NCBI RefSeq assembly: GCF_963678635.1
Contig: NC_087066.1
Location: 2,265,745 to 2,329,744 of the forward strand
Source of the DNA: Symsagittifera roscoffensis
Taxonomy: Eukaryota > Xenacoelomorpha > Acoela > Convolutidae
Direction of reading: 5' to 3'
DNA length: 64,000 nucleotides
Shown: one piece after another, positions 50,685 to 63,301 of the stretch
How positions within the stretch are numbered: position 1 is the stretch's first letter
Layout of the letters: each line of letters starts with the position of its first letter
The notes under the pieces: generated by a model
What the model saw: the letters and a program-made list of their open reading frames with translations, nothing else
Database searches by the model: none
Told to the model about the DNA's origin: nothing
Position numbers and translations under genes: made by a program

Positions 50685-53299
50685 CGTGGGCTAAAAAAAT
50701 GATTATTTTGAGACTGAAAAGCGGTGGTATGGGGTTGTTCAATAATTTGTTCATAAGTATTATCATCTTGTGACTGTTGTGTCATTATATGTTGGATGGG
50801 ACTTTGTGATGTGGTGAGTCGAAAATTTGGATTATGTGTGATGGCTAAATTTCGAAAATTTCGTGGGACTAGGGATAGTGGGTGGTTATTTGGTAGGGGT
50901 GGTAATTGTGGTGCCGTTGGCGTTATGTCTACATTGTTATGTTCTTCGTCGTATGTATTTTGTCGTGTTGCTATTTTTGTGTTATATTCTTTTATTTGTG
51001 CGTCTAAAAGAATTTTGTTTATAGATGTAGAAAAGATTCCAAAAAATCCTGCAAAGAGTATGCGTGCTACGCTTGCTTGTCTGTTTACTTGTGTGTGTAT
51101 AGCACATGTGTTGTAGATTCCTTTTAAAAGTGAGAAAAGAAATCCAATAAAGTTAAACATTGCGTATAAAATAGTCAATTTTTCTAAGATGTAATAGGGC
51201 CATCCTAGAAAATCGAGGATCTCATTTTTGAGTGTAACAAAGCTAAAAATGTTAATTGGTGATATATCTTGGGGACGGTATTTTTCACCGTTTAGATATA
51301 TATAATCTTTAATGTCTTTAAAATATCCGCTATAGTCTTGCGTGTAGATATCGGCAAATCCTGCGGTTTCTGCAAGTTTGCGTAAATTTTGGTCTATTGA
51401 TTGTCTTTGTATAGTGTCCATTTGTGTTAATAATTCTTGGAATTGTTGTGTTCTAATGTGATGTTGAATATCTGATTTTGAATAGATTCCTATTGATTGT
51501 AAGTCTATATTTGGGTTTCGAGCAATAGCGCGAATGCTTTCTGGTGAAAATTTTTTGAGTGATTGCATTAATGTGGGATATGGAGTGAGAAGATAATATT
51601 TATTTTCATCAGGGTTTAGTTGTACTACATTCTGGCTGTTTTCTGATCCACATGGAACTGCGGTATCCCAGAAATAGGTTCTTCGTGAAAGTGTGTCAAC
51701 GAAATGTACTTTATTCTTATAAAAGATAGGGATTCTTTTATAACATCGTTTATCTTCAAAAACGTATAGTGGTGATACTTTTTTAGTACAAGTATAAAAC
51801 CATAAGATGTTTCCTTCATAGTCTAAAAAATTTGATCTATTTCCAGATAATAAGTATCCTGCATAGGGTATTTTTAATACTGCTAGTGCAAGTGATTGTA
51901 ATATTTGTGTTCGTTCTAATTCGCATAGTTGGTGTAGTGTTTCTAATTCGGAGAGTGACATTTCTTGAAAAATTCGGCTAATTGTATAATCTAGTTTCAT
52001 ATCTAAATGAATATCATAGTGGATATTACCGAAATATGTAGTATTCATTAGTGATAATTCTTGTAAGCGTGTGCTTCTGGTGTCATGGGGTTTTAGATGT
52101 CCACCAGGTTGTCCGTTGCTTTTTTCAAAATTAACTGGTATATAGGATGTTCCTTCGTTTGGAGGATGACCTGTGGCATATGGGTCTATTTTTACTTTTC
52201 CAGTGGTCATGTCGAATCCTTTTTCGTATTCAACTAATATTTCAGAGTATTGTGTTCTGTGAAGTGGATTCCTGTATTTACATGCAAGTTCTGTTTCTTG
52301 ATATATTTGAAAACGTGTCAATTTATTTTCTATATTGTCTATGTTTCTAAAATTAGAACTTAGTTTTCGTGATGGATGGACTTGTTCATATGGAATTGAT
52401 TGTATAAAATATTTTTCGTGAAATTTTATCATACGAGCGTGTATTTTTGCTACTTGAAATGTTGTACATGTATCTTCGGGGAACCAAACAATGGTTGCTT
52501 GTGTTCTCGTTGTAGGGTCGCAATAACCTTGATCATTTTTACAAGGTAATCCGATTCCTTGATAGATCATTGTATTATCTGATAAATCTCGTGTTAGTTG
52601 TATTTTTTCGAGTTGTATTTTCCAATCGAAAAACATTATTTCTTGGTATCCTTTATTTTTTGTGTCTGCTTTGCAGTTTGATGGGTCATTTATACCAATG
52701 TGTGGAATCCAATGTTTATCGTGTAGGTCATAGGTTAATCGTCCGTGTGCGCCGTTATACGGGTATTTTTCGTCTAGTTTTATATGTCCTTGGTGTCTTT
52801 CAAGTTGTGATTGATGTACAGAGTCTGAAAAAACTTGAAAATTAACTAACTTTCTTGCGGAGTTTTTATTTTGTGTGATGTTTAGTCTAAGTAATTCACT
52901 TTTACAATCGTCGGGATTGAGATGTAAAAGACGTTCTATATTACTCTGATAGAATGATTCATGGTCAAGTCGGTTTTTGTTTCCGTTTGAGACTTGTGAA
53001 CAATGTACTTTCTTTTCGGAAAATGTTGCTGTGAATTTATAACCTGTAACTGTTGTTGCTCGGGCTTTTGAATAGAGTGTTGCTATTACATCTGTGGTTT
53101 CTATAGCTTGTGGTTCTGTTTCACATTGTGATACTTGATTTATTGCATATTTATGTAGTGTTTTTTGTTCATTTTCTTCACAATCGTAATGTGTTACTAA
53201 TAAATCTTGTGGTCCTGTACGAGGGGAAGGGTTTATGTTTTGATTTGAGATTACTAGAAAAAGGAGTTGGAGAAAAATTAATAATTTTAGAATATACAT
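50681..53299 (-). CDS. Env membrane glycoprotein, 872 aa, intact (copy C)
   Basis: Same length and architecture as copy B: signal peptide, Cys-rich ectodomain, membrane segment near 705-725, second hydrophobic stretch, tail. Differences include residue 250 (Gly for Arg, next to the conserved C253) and a few others. Its survival in a copy that lost capsid suggests little time since insertion. Confidence 0.85.
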   Translation of the reverse strand: MYILKLLIFLQLLFLVISNQNINPSPRTGPQDLLVTHYDCEENEQKTLHKYAINQVSQCETEPQAIETTDVIATLYSKARATTVTGYKFTATFSEKKVHCSQVSNGNKNRLDHESFYQSNIERLLHLNPDDCKSELLRLNITQNKNSARKLVNFQVFSDSVHQSQLERHQGHIKLDEKYPYNGAHGRLTYDLHDKHWIPHIGINDPSNCKADTKNKGYQEIMFFDWKIQLEKIQLTRDLSDNTMIYQGIGLPCKNDQGYCDPTTRTQATIVWFPEDTCTTFQVAKIHARMIKFHEKYFIQSIPYEQVHPSRKLSSNFRNIDNIENKLTRFQIYQETELACKYRNPLHRTQYSEILVEYEKGFDMTTGKVKIDPYATGHPPNEGTSYIPVNFEKSNGQPGGHLKPHDTRSTRLQELSLMNTTYFGNIHYDIHLDMKLDYTISRIFQEMSLSELETLHQLCELERTQILQSLALAVLKIPYAGYLLSGNRSNFLDYEGNILWFYTCTKKVSPLYVFEDKRCYKRIPIFYKNKVHFVDTLSRRTYFWDTAVPCGSENSQNVVQLNPDENKYYLLTPYPTLMQSLKKFSPESIRAIARNPNIDLQSIGIYSKSDIQHHIRTQQFQELLTQMDTIQRQSIDQNLRKLAETAGFADIYTQDYSGYFKDIKDYIYLNGEKYRPQDISPINIFSFVTLKNEILDFLGWPYYILEKLTILYAMFNFIGFLFSLLKGIYNTCAIHTQVNRQASVARILFAGFFGIFSTSINKILLDAQIKEYNTKIATRQNTYDEEHNNVDITPTAPQLPPLPNNHPLSLVPRNFRNLAITHNPNFRLTTSQSPIQHIMTQQSQDDNTYEQIIEQPHTTAFQSQNNHFFSPR

Positions 53300-54423
53300 G
53301 TGTATGATAATCCTGAGTATGGATTATAAAATGTAATGTAGCCAATTGTGTTTTTGGTATATCTGTCGTATTTGTATATTACTTCAGTAGTTATAAACGG
53401 TGGTGGTAGTGATTGAGCTGTTATGTTAGGTGGATTTAATGGGTAGGGATGTTGGGTAATATTATTTAACTTAACTGTGATTTCAAACTTTAATTGTAAA
53501 CTGTTTTGTTGGAGTATTTGAATATTGTGATCACGGATATCGTTGTGAATATCTTGGCGATATTGTAATCTATTAAGTGCCCAGTTATGAAGGCGGTTAC
53601 TTTCTTGATGTTGTCCAAATAATGGTGGAGGTGCTTTAAATGTATTCCAATCTAGTCTTAAAGGAATATTTATTGATGATTGTTCTCGATATCTGGCGTC
53701 GAGATTATTTGGAAAATTTAAGTTAAAAGGTGGTGGTGAAATCTGGCTTATTGATGGTGTTGATGGTAGTGATAATGTTTCTGGTAGTGATGAGGATGTT
53801 GTTGTATCCGTAGAAATATCTATTGGATTATTGACTAATTTTAATTCACCTTGTGTAAATGAATGTGTTGTCCAATATGGTAGTCGTGATGCCTGGTTTG
53901 GGGGGTTAAAGGGATTTTCACGTATTTGTTCAGATGTTGGTGTTGAACCTAAGTAATCTGATGGTAGGCTTGAGGTGCTACGTTGTGAAAGAAGCGTAGG
54001 GGTTTCTGGTAATATACCAATGGGGTTTTCTGGAGTGTTTTGTGATGGGGATTGAGGTATATCAAAATGAACTCGGGGAGTTTGAAAATTTCTGTTTCGT
54101 CGAGGATGTATAATTTGTCTATTTATTTCGACTGTATTTTGGTTTTGACTAGGATTTCTTATTCTACTTAGTTCTTGTGGTAGTGTTGGGTATAGGTTAT
54201 ATGTTGGTTCGCTTAGAGGTGCTTGTCGTTGAACTGGTTCTAGTGGTTCTGATAAACGAGCATGTCGTTCTTCAAAAGTGTATGGATTGTCTTGAAAAGA
54301 AATTCGTGTAGATGTTTGAGGATTTTGAGTAGTTGATGGTGGTGTTAGGTTATCTTGGGATGATGTCGGTGAAGACTGATTCTGTGACTGTTGGGTAGCA
54401 ATTTTTGATGGATTTTTGAATTG
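53287..54423 (-). CDS. AUG-less S/T/P/Q-rich frame, 378 codons, intact (copy C)
   Basis: Uninterrupted from an in-frame TAA after the 62-aa ORF to a stop that overlaps the Env ATG by 13 nt. No Met codon. Versus copy A the changes are mostly silent (for example AAC/AAT, TAT/TAC, GAT/GAC in the last third) plus one extra Thr codon, the pattern of a selected protein. Confidence 0.7.
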   Translation of the reverse strand, partial: QFKNPSKIATQQSQNQSSPTSSQDNLTPPSTTQNPQTSTRISFQDNPYTFEERHARLSEPLEPVQRQAPLSEPTYNLYPTLPQELSRIRNPSQNQNTVEINRQIIHPRRNRNFQTPRVHFDIPQSPSQNTPENPIGILPETPTLLSQRSTSSLPSDYLGSTPTSEQIRENPFNPPNQASRLPYWTTHSFTQGELKLVNNPIDISTDTTTSSSLPETLSLPSTPSISQISPPPFNLNFPNNLDARYREQSSINIPLRLDWNTFKAPPPLFGQHQESNRLHNWALNRLQYRQDIHNDIRDHNIQILQQNSLQLKFEITVKLNNITQHPYPLNPPNITAQSLPPPFITTEVIYKYDRYTKNTIGYITFYNPYSGLSYTCIF

Positions 54424-54428
54424 TTACT

Positions 54429-54617
54429 TTAGTGGGAAGGTTTATGTTTATTATAATATTCTTCCAAAAAAAGAATTAGAAGGATTGTTGCTAGGGCAAA
54501 TGTGAAGATTGCTTTCTTTATACATTTACATATTGTCAAAATGAGGGATGATAAAAATGTTATGAAAATTACAAACAATAAAAAAATATCAGTTCTACTG
54601 AAAATTGTTCGTATCAT
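54429..54617 (-). CDS. 62-aa small membrane protein (copy C)
   Basis: As in copies A and B with three conservative changes in or near the second hydrophobic segment. Confidence 0.6.
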   Translation of the reverse strand: MIRTIFSRTDIFLLFVIFITFLSSLILTICKCIKKAIFTFALATILLILFLEEYYNKHKPSH

Positions 54618-54844
54618 TTAGACAAGTTGTATAAATCGTACCTGTGGATATAATCAAGGGTTTTGGAAAGTTGGAGGAATAGTTCGAGTATAGTGTAGAA
54701 AATTAAAAAAATGTTACAAAAAATGATTAGGATTATTAGAAAAGATTCAAGTATATCAAAAAGAAATATTATAAAGGTTTCAAGTATTGTAAAAAAATGT
54801 TTAAAATTTATGAGTATTTGAGTAACTGATTGAGAGAAGAGCAT
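54614..54844 (-). CDS. 76-aa hydrophobic protein (copy C)
   Basis: Same protein as in copy A; ATGA overlap with the 62-aa ORF. Confidence 0.5.
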   Translation of the reverse strand: MLFSQSVTQILINFKHFFTILETFIIFLFDILESFLIILIIFCNIFLIFYTILELFLQLSKTLDYIHRYDLYNLSK

Positions 54845-55443
54845 TTAAGAAATGATCTCTTGGTCGAATATTTTTTGCTGTTCGAGGCGATTTTCTAGTG
54901 TGGTCGGATTATTTATTAGTTTTTTGACAAGTGGGTTGAGTTTTGTAAAAAATTGTTGGGGGCAATTTTTATGGTAATCGGGAGGTCTTCTTTGTCTTTA
55001 TTTTCATTTGTCAAATGATCTGGGGTATTTTTGGGATTTTTATACTTTAGGCTAAATAAAATGTTCATTTTGTTACTTTAGGCTAAGTTAACAAATTTGC
55101 TTTGGGGGTATTCGTGGTCTGAGTTGGGGAAATATTGTTGATCTTTGGGTTATTAGATAAGGGAGGGGTACGGTATTATGGTGATATTTATTTTAGTTGT
55201 CAAGTTGGAGTGGTTTGCTTATTTTTGACCTGGAGGTCGTAAAGTTATAGTTATAGATGTGCCTGGAGTTCTATATGATTCGTCTAATTGGTCTTAGTTT
55301 GAGTTAGAGAAAGTGACGGATTGGATGAATCCTATTGGTCTATTTTGAACTAGAATTATTGCGTACTTGTCAGCATGTTATTTTGAAAAATGTAAATGAA
55401 AAATGTTTCAGAGGTTTCAAGATTGTGAAGTATAATGTTAAAA
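54845..55443 (-). other. spacer after Gag-Pol (copy C)
   Basis: Counterpart of 3518-4115, with several small differences near 54960-55060. No gene seen. Confidence 0.5.
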
Positions 55444-58400
55444 TTACTTTTGAAATTCCACTTTCTTTAAAATTTTAGATTGGGGGATGAATATTTTATA
55501 GTTTTTACGTGGTTGATTTCGGAGTCTTGTTGTTTTTCTATTTTCTGATTTGTCGATTTGTTCTTGAGGTATTATTTGTTCGGTCATTTTTCTATTTTTT
55601 CTTTGTTTTGGGGATTCTTTATGGTTTTGTGTATTGTTTTTGGTGGCGGTTGGTTTTGTGTTTTGATTTTCGGTGGGGTTATCATTTTGTTCTGTGTTTT
55701 TCAGATGTGGTTCATTTTGAATGATTTTTAATCCTGTGAAAGAATATAATTGAGTTAATTCGCGGAGTGCGTATTCTTTTGGGTAATAAGGTAATAGGTT
55801 GTTTCGATGTTGAACGATTTCTTTTTTGTTTGAGTCGGTAATTTTATATGTGACATCAGTGGGTTTTGCAATTATTTGGTATGGTCCTTTTCGAAGGGGT
55901 TGTAATTTTTTAGAAATTCCTTTTTGAGTATTAAAATTAGGTATTAAAACAAATGTTCCAATTTTTAAATCGGAGGCTGGTGTAAAACGTGAATTGATTT
56001 GTTCATTAATGTTTTGTCTTTGTAATAACTTTTTTGTTATTTTTTGATAAATTTCATTGTGTTTTTTATCTCTATTTAGAATCCATTCGGTGTGTGTACC
56101 GGAGGCTAGTTTAAGAATTTGTGGGTGATGAAAATGATCTTCATCGTGTGTATGTAAAGGTAGGTTATAACAAATTGAATCTTTATTTGGTTGACAATAA
56201 CCTTGTGCGTTTTTATGAGAATTTGCTGTAAACATTATTGGTTTGCGCGGCTTTTGGTTAAAAACCATTTCGTATGGTGATATTCCTAAAGTTGTCGTAA
56301 TTTGTGAATTATATGCTAAGGGAAATAATTTTACATCTGCTGACCATTCGGTATATTTTGTATCATTTCCGTTGATGATACATCTAAGATATTCTTGTAA
56401 TGAACGGTTCATACCTTCGACTAAGCCGTTTGTCCAAGGTGCATGAGATGTACGTGGTTTGAGTTTAATGTTATATAAATGACATAGTGTGATAATTTCA
56501 TTATTTATGAATTCTGTACCGTTGTCTGTAACTAAAATTTCTGGTAGTCCGAATTTTGCTATCCAGTGTTCATAGAGTGTTGTGTAAGCGTAATAAGCGT
56601 TACAATGTGGTACTGGGTTAAGTGCTACATAATGTGTAAATGCGTCAACAATTACCATAATGTAGGAGTTTCCTTCGGATGAGGGTGAAATTGGTCCTTT
56701 GGTATCAAATGAGATACGATGGTTAAAGTACAAGCTTTGTCCTTTAAAATCTTGTTTTTGTGCTGTTTGTTTTTGATTTGGGTAAGGTTTATTTAGTTGA
56801 CATACTATACAGTCATTGCATAGTACTTTTATCCAAATTGGTGCATTTGGAAAGTAAAAATTTTGTATAAAATTTGAATATGTTTTTTCTGATCCAGAGT
56901 GTCCTTTAATATTTTGTGTATGTGAAATATTAAAAGCTATAAGAATCATACTTAAAGGGAGACAGGGAACTGTAGATTCATTCAGGTTATACTCTAAAAG
57001 GTCTGCATTTTCGTTAATTGTTGTGTTGTTAAATTTGCGAAAGTATCGGAGGAGTGTTTTGTTTCCTAGAATGGTTGAATCTGCCTTGACAGGTTTAGTT
57101 TTATATTTGTGCCATGATTTTAGTTGTCTAATTATCGGGTCAAGATTTTGATATTGTTTCAGTGTTGAAATTGTAATCGTTTCTGTTGGAGGGAGAAAAA
57201 TGTTTTCAATTTCGAATTTAGATAAGGGTATTGTATCAAGTGGGTCGTGAAGGTCAAAAACTTGATTTATTGTGTATTTTGAATCATTTGTTTGTGGTCC
57301 TGATAAATTTATTTTATCAGTTAAATCTTCTTTTTCAATTAGTGGAAAATGGTCTTTTTTAGGCGGGTGTTGTTTTGTTCGTTTTTGTTGGGTGTTATTT
57401 TTTATCCATTGAGAATATGGGATTGGTTTGAAAGTTGATGTTCCAAGTAGATCAACTTCATAATGATTATTTTGACAATCTAAATAAAGTGGGAAATGTT
57501 GTAAATTATTTATTTGTGATTGTTCAATATCAGTTTTTACTGCATATTTGCATTCCAATCGCGGTGATGTTTCGTTTTCTGCAAGGTAGAATTTTATGTT
57601 TTTGGGTATTTCAACTGTTGTTTTTCGTGTAAGTAATTCAGGTGGTGTATTTTGGACTTAAGGTGTCTGGTAATGCAAGATTTTTTCCTGCAGTCCAAAC
57701 TATATGTAAGTTTGGAAATTTCATTAGAATTAGTTGAAATCTGTAAACTCGGTGGTTTGGGTTAGATTTTTGTGTAAAGAGAAAGATGATTGGTTTATGG
57801 TCTGTGAATAGAACTGTTGGATGTTTTGATCCAAGTATCAGAAATTCATATTCTGTCAGTGTATATATTATGGCTGTACATTCTCTCATTAGAGTTGAGA
57901 GTCGTAGCTCTGCTTGAGTGAATAATCGAGAATTTGCTGATATGAGGTTCATTTTATTTGTACCATTATGTGATTGTAATAGTGCTGCACCGATGCCAAA
58001 GTTCGAAGCATCGCACATTGCATAAAATGGTTGATTTGAATCTGGAATTGTGTTTGAAATTTGTTCAGTTAAAAGTTTCTTTATTTCTTCAAATCGTGTT
58101 TGATGTTCTGTGTTCCATTCAAAATTATTTTGTTGTCTAAGGATGTTATAAAATGGTCGTAGATATAATTGCATTTTATAAACATATTTACTTAAAAAGT
58201 TTAACATTCCAAGAAATTCTTGGATTTTCTTTTTATTTGTTGGTGGTTGAAGTTTTTGAATAGCGTCAATGCGTGATTTTAATGGAGTGATTGTTTTTCT
58301 TTCTATATTATGTCCTAAGAATTTAACTCTTGTCAAAAAGAAGTGTGATTTATCGGGGGCGGCCTTCAGATTTTCGTTCTGAAGTATTTGGTGATATTTT

Positions 58401-61400
58401 TCTAAAACATTGAACATCTCGTCTTTTGTTTGTGATTGCATAAAAACATCGTCTAAATAGGTGATTGCGTTTTTCTTGAGTATTAGTGGTCTAAAAATTT
58501 TGCTCATAAAAGCTGAAAATGCTGCTGGTCCTATGGATATTCCATAGAATAAGCGGTTGAATTCATATTGTTGGTTTCCGATAACAAATTGTGTTAAACG
58601 TCGTGATTGTTCATCTAGTGGCATTTGATTGTATGCACTATTCATATCGGCGGTTGTAAAGTATTTGCCGTTTATTTTTGTTAAAATAACTTGTATTGGT
58701 TCTATGGGCCAATTACATTTTGATTCATCTATAAGTGAATTGAGGTATCTAGCATCGAGAACGATTTTTAATGATTCTCCTTTAGCTAGAATGATAACAG
58801 GGTTGATAAATGTGTTGCCTTTTGGTTGTTCTTCTTTGTTTACTGGTGATATAATGTTGTATTGTTCTAAAATGTCGAGTAATCTGTTTACTTTATCGTG
58901 TAAGTGAATTGGTACTTTACTTGCTCTCTGTTTTTTGAAAACTGCGTCTGGTTTTAACGGGAGATGTAGTGATGAACTGATTTTTCCAACATCGAATTTT
59001 GATGTTGCATAGACTGACGAATATTTAATTAGCTGTTTGGCTAACTTTTCGAATTCGTCTTGTGTTATTTGTGAATGTTGGAAATTAAACATTGTTAAAA
59101 ATTTCTGTTGGTCCTCTGTGTAGGTACTTATGTTGAATGTAGGTTTGAAATATGGAGTTTTTGTGAAATAATCCGTATTTCTGTTTTCGTTACTTATTAT
59201 ATTATTTATAGATAATTCTTCATTAAGAATTGTAGATTGGCAAATATCTAGTAATTGGAGTATATTATTTACGCGATAGGCTTTTTCGTGTATTGGTGAT
59301 ATTGTAGCGTTGGTTTCACAATATCCTAAAAGTCCTAAAGGTAATGTTACTTGGTAAGGTGTGTTGTTATAGACATGTAAGGTAATGATATCTGAATTCG
59401 AATTTTTCAAATATTTTATGGATGAGATTGTGATTTTGAAAAATTTGTGAATAGGTTTGAATTCAAAATCTGACATATAAAATTTTTGTTTGTTTTGTTC
59501 TTTATCATATTGGTGAACTTGTTTGATTGAAAAATTATAGATGTTTCCTGATAGTGGTTTCAAGTGTTTTCTTTGTTGGTTATATATTGGGTAAAATTTT
59601 GAAAAGAATGGTGGTTGTTTATTTAATCTTTGAAAAAATGTTAGGGATGTGTCTTTTGTTTTTGTATATTTATCTTTGATCAATATTTTACTATTCAAGA
59701 TGTTGATTGTTGGTATATATTTCGAAATAAATGGTATTCCAATGATATTATATTTAATGTCAGTGATATGGAATATTTGTTTAAATGGCTTATTTAAAAT
59801 TTTGCTTTGCTCCATTGTTCTGGTGGGGAGGAGAAATAATTGGATTTTTCCGTAGTTTATCAATGTTGATCCTTGTGCTGTTGCTAACTTACTGGAGGTT
59901 TCAAGAGGTGTTAGCTTTGGGTGTAAAGTTTTTATTTCATTCCATGTGGGGATGTTTATTATGTTTGATTCTGCTCCTGAATCAATTAAAAAATCTATTT
60001 CAAGGTCTGGTGGTTGAAATTCTTTATTTCTTGGGCTTTCTAAGAGAAATGGTATTGTCCAAATTTTTTCTTTGGGTTGTTCTTTTTGTATATTTTGATA
60101 AATGTGGTTTGTATTCAAGCATTTTGTTTTACGATATTCTTGAGTATTTGGTGCAAATATATCTGGTTGTAAGAAATCATCATCTGAGGATAAATAATCC
60201 ATTTGATAAGATGTCTGTTTTTTACTTTTATTTTGTTGAAAAAATGGGTAATTTTCACTGTGATCCTGTGGAGGATTTGTTTGGAAATTTATTGAATTAG
60301 GTTGGGTCATTGGGTTATCCCAATTTCGAGATCTTGTATATTGGTTAAAATTTCTTTGTGGTTGATTATATGTTTTTGATGGATGTGTATAATTATAATT
60401 ATGGTCTGCAAAGTTGTTTCTAGTCAATGTTTTGTGTGTTTTTGATGGTATTGTCATGGGTCTGTATGTTTGGTAATCCATATGTGAATATTTAGGAGCA
60501 ACCGAAGGTTTAACGGTTGATTGTAAGGTTACCTGTGTTTGTGAAGGATTTGTATTTCTTGGTGTTGTTAAATTTGGGCGTATTGGTGAAATACTTTGTT
60601 GTGTAGTTGTTGTGTGTACAATTTCTTCATTTATGAAGTGTGATGGTGTCTGGATATCTTGTTGAGTAAGATTCCTAGTTCCATTGAGGTTTTCATTGTG
60701 TATAACTGTGGAGTTTAAACTATTATTTTGTGTATCGGGCAAAAATGTATTATAGTTTAATGGTGTTGCATCAATGGTTAATGGTATTACTTTTACATAA
60801 TCTCTTATGTAAGATATCGTACTTATTGCTTGACTTGAGATTGATTGTGGGAAGCTTATAAATGCGGGATGAGACCATTCGGGGTCCCAAACATAATCTG
60901 ATTGTTCTGTGATAGCGGTATCATCGTTCGAGTTTTGGGGTCTAAAATTTTTTCTTGCTTGTGCAATTAAATCAATATTGTGTGTGAAATAATCTATTAT
61001 GAACCATGCCAAAATTTTTTGTAGATCGTGTTTTGTATGTTGTGAAACGTCGTCTTTCGTGAAATTTTCTTTAATGATGTTTAAATAACTAGAGAGTAGT
61101 GTGATTTCATGTCGTACTTTCAAATGTTTAGATGTTTCTGTCGGTGAGACATTTGTTATTGGGATTTCGTTTTCTAATATCGAAATATAACTATATATTA
61201 TTGCGAAAACTTCATTGGTGAATATGGAGTTTGCTCTTTGTGAGTTTTGATATTGGATGCTTTTTATATATTCTGAAAAAACTTTTGAAAATTCTAAATC
61301 AAGGTCGTCTGTTTGAATTGTATATTTTCTATTATTATGGTTTGGTGAGGTGAATTCTATGGAGTAGATTCCATACTGTTGTGTTATGTTGCATATATCT

Positions 61401-61603
61401 TTTAAGTAGTGGTCTATGATTTGTCTTTTGATTTTTACATCTGGGAACTCTGTTTTACATGGACTGATTCCGGGTTCAAATAAATTTAAGAGTAAATTTT
61501 TGCAAAATATATGCTGTCCTCTATCAGTGGTTGCATCTACTATAAAAGGAAAGATTTCATCTTCATCTGGACTTTCTTCACCTGGGGTGTGCGTTGAGCT
61601 CAT
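55444..61603 (-). pseudogene. Gag-Pol with a 2064-bp in-frame deletion and a frameshift (copy C)
   Basis: Starts like copy A, then jumps at 60130/60131 from about residue 491 to about residue 1180 of the copy A protein. The loss (688 codons, exactly in frame) removes the capsid-like region, zinc knuckle and basic tract. Protease, RT (YLDD) and RNase H follow. A 1-nt insertion within 57651-57655 then ends the frame after RNase H (stop at 57638); integrase continues in the other frame (55444-57558 holds 704 codons). No GT...AG at the deletion ends, so not a retained splice. Confidence 0.93.
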
Positions 61604-62047
61604 TTTTTCGTTCGATGACTGTTAATATGTAATTATTAATGTGTCGAATTGGTTGATTCCAATTGTATAAATGTACTGGTTTGTGTTTATACTGCTTTTT
61701 TATTCTTCTTTTTCCTCTTTTTGATGAATTTGAAGTTGTTTCTGAGTCAGAAAAATATAATTGATCGTGAAGTGGGCAATTTTTATCTATTGATTCTTTT
61801 AGTTTGTAAAGTTCGTCTAAACTGTTGGTTTCTGATTCTGAAAATGCGTTTCGATTTTTTGAAAATCTTTTTCGTGTTATTTGTCTTTGTTTCGTTATTA
61901 TTTTTCTTTTTAGTGTTTGTCGTTTTGTTCGAATGTATCCAACTGTTTGTGTATGAGGTGTGATTACAAGGTCGTATTTTTTGTTATCTATTTCACAATT
62001 GTGTAAAACGATTGTTTTTTGTTATTTCCTAGGTTTTTAAATGACAT
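61578..62047 (-). pseudogene. 155-aa basic ORF, frameshifted near its start (copy C)
   Basis: Two extra bases near 62014-62022 (GTTTTTTGTTATT against GTTTGTTTATT) shift the frame within the first codons. The rest of the sequence is preserved. Confidence 0.7.
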
Positions 62048-63281
62048 AAGGTTTAGGATGACGGATGCAAAAGGTTGTTAAATGGTTTCTATTTTTCTTA
62101 AACTGTTAGTTCTTACGATTTTTTGGTTAGCTTAACCTGGGTCTGTTTGTTCAGGGTTGGAGAGAAAAGTATATCGATTCCGAAGAATGATTTTTTACTT
62201 TCTCGTGGCTAGTATAAGTTAAGGTGTTAACTTACTTAATCTTACTTAGGGGTAGTGATTGTGTTCAAGGGTTGGAGAATAGTAAATCGATCCACAAGGT
62301 TCAGGTATAATTAGAACGCGAGTAGTTCGTTAGATACTATTTTAAACTTACTAAGTCTAAGATTTATCCTGGGTCTGGTAAGAGGGGGGGTCAAGTGAAG
62401 GATGAATAACCGAAGTTCTTCACTGTTTATCCTAATTTGAATGATTAGTTTTGTTTAAAAATTTCTATTAGTCTTAGGTCTTTAGAAAGGGTTGGGTAGT
62501 GAATCGACGTTTGAGGTCGTTAGACACTAATTAAGTGGGTGGGGGAGAACAAAGTTGTTCTGTTTGATCCAAGGATAAGCCTTGATGATCAAATTTGAAA
62601 TTTAATTAAGTAGAAAATGATTTAAGATCCAAGGATAAGCCTTGATGATCTGGTTTTAAAATTAAGTGAATTTAAGTTTTAATAAAATTTTAAATGTGTG
62701 TAAAGGAAAGATTTAGTGTTTTGATGATATTAGTGGGTTTATGATTGCTGTTATGTTTTAGATGATGGAGCTGGAACAACAGGATGATTTATGATTACTA
62801 ACCATTTATTGTCATGCTACTAATTTTTATTTTTATTTTTCAATAAATATTTTTCAAACATGTTTTGTATATTACTGCAGAGTTTTAGGAAAACGATCTT
62901 AGATCTTTTTATCAATCGTTATTGTATATTAATAATTTTGTTTAGCGCCTGAAATGATTTTGAAGATTAACTTCAAGGTTTTATGTTTGCAAATGAAAAT
63001 CTAAATTCATTGCTAGTAGTATTCTAAATATAAAAGTTTGTTCTGGTTTTTGCCTAACTATCATATAGCTATATGGCAAGTTTCTACTTTGTCGTATGTC
63101 GTCTCTGGTTCGAGGTCTTCTTCCAATTCCGGGTAGTTCTGTTATGGTTCGGAATATTGGCTCTGATCTATTGAGTCGTAGAGACATTTCGATTAAATTA
63201 TTGTCGTATAACATTTTTTAAATGTTTTTGTCTAATTTCTAATCTATTTTGGTTAATTCTAAGCTATTAAGGTCTTGTTCG
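62048..63281 (-). other. leader of copy C
   Basis: Same repeats as copy A: 25-bp units at 62566-62590 and 62626-62650. Confidence 0.65.
62981..63214 (-). CDS. 77-codon leader ORF (copy C)
   Basis: Same predicted protein as in copies A and B; coding status unproven. Confidence 0.35.
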   Translation of the reverse strand: MLYDNNLIEMSLRLNRSEPIFRTITELPGIGRRPRTRDDIRQSRNLPYSYMIVRQKPEQTFIFRILLAMNLDFHLQT

Positions 63282-63299
63282 AGACTTATGGTCGCACCA
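63282..63299 (-). other. primer-binding site (copy C)
   Basis: TGGTGCGACCATAAGTCT on the - strand, 2 nt from the LTR. Confidence 0.75.
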
Positions 63300-63301
63300 G
63301 A

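Noticed and set aside
60120-60140. Copy C deletion as a spliced-out intron fixed by reverse transcription
   Set aside because: The lost segment does not begin GT and end AG on the sense strand.
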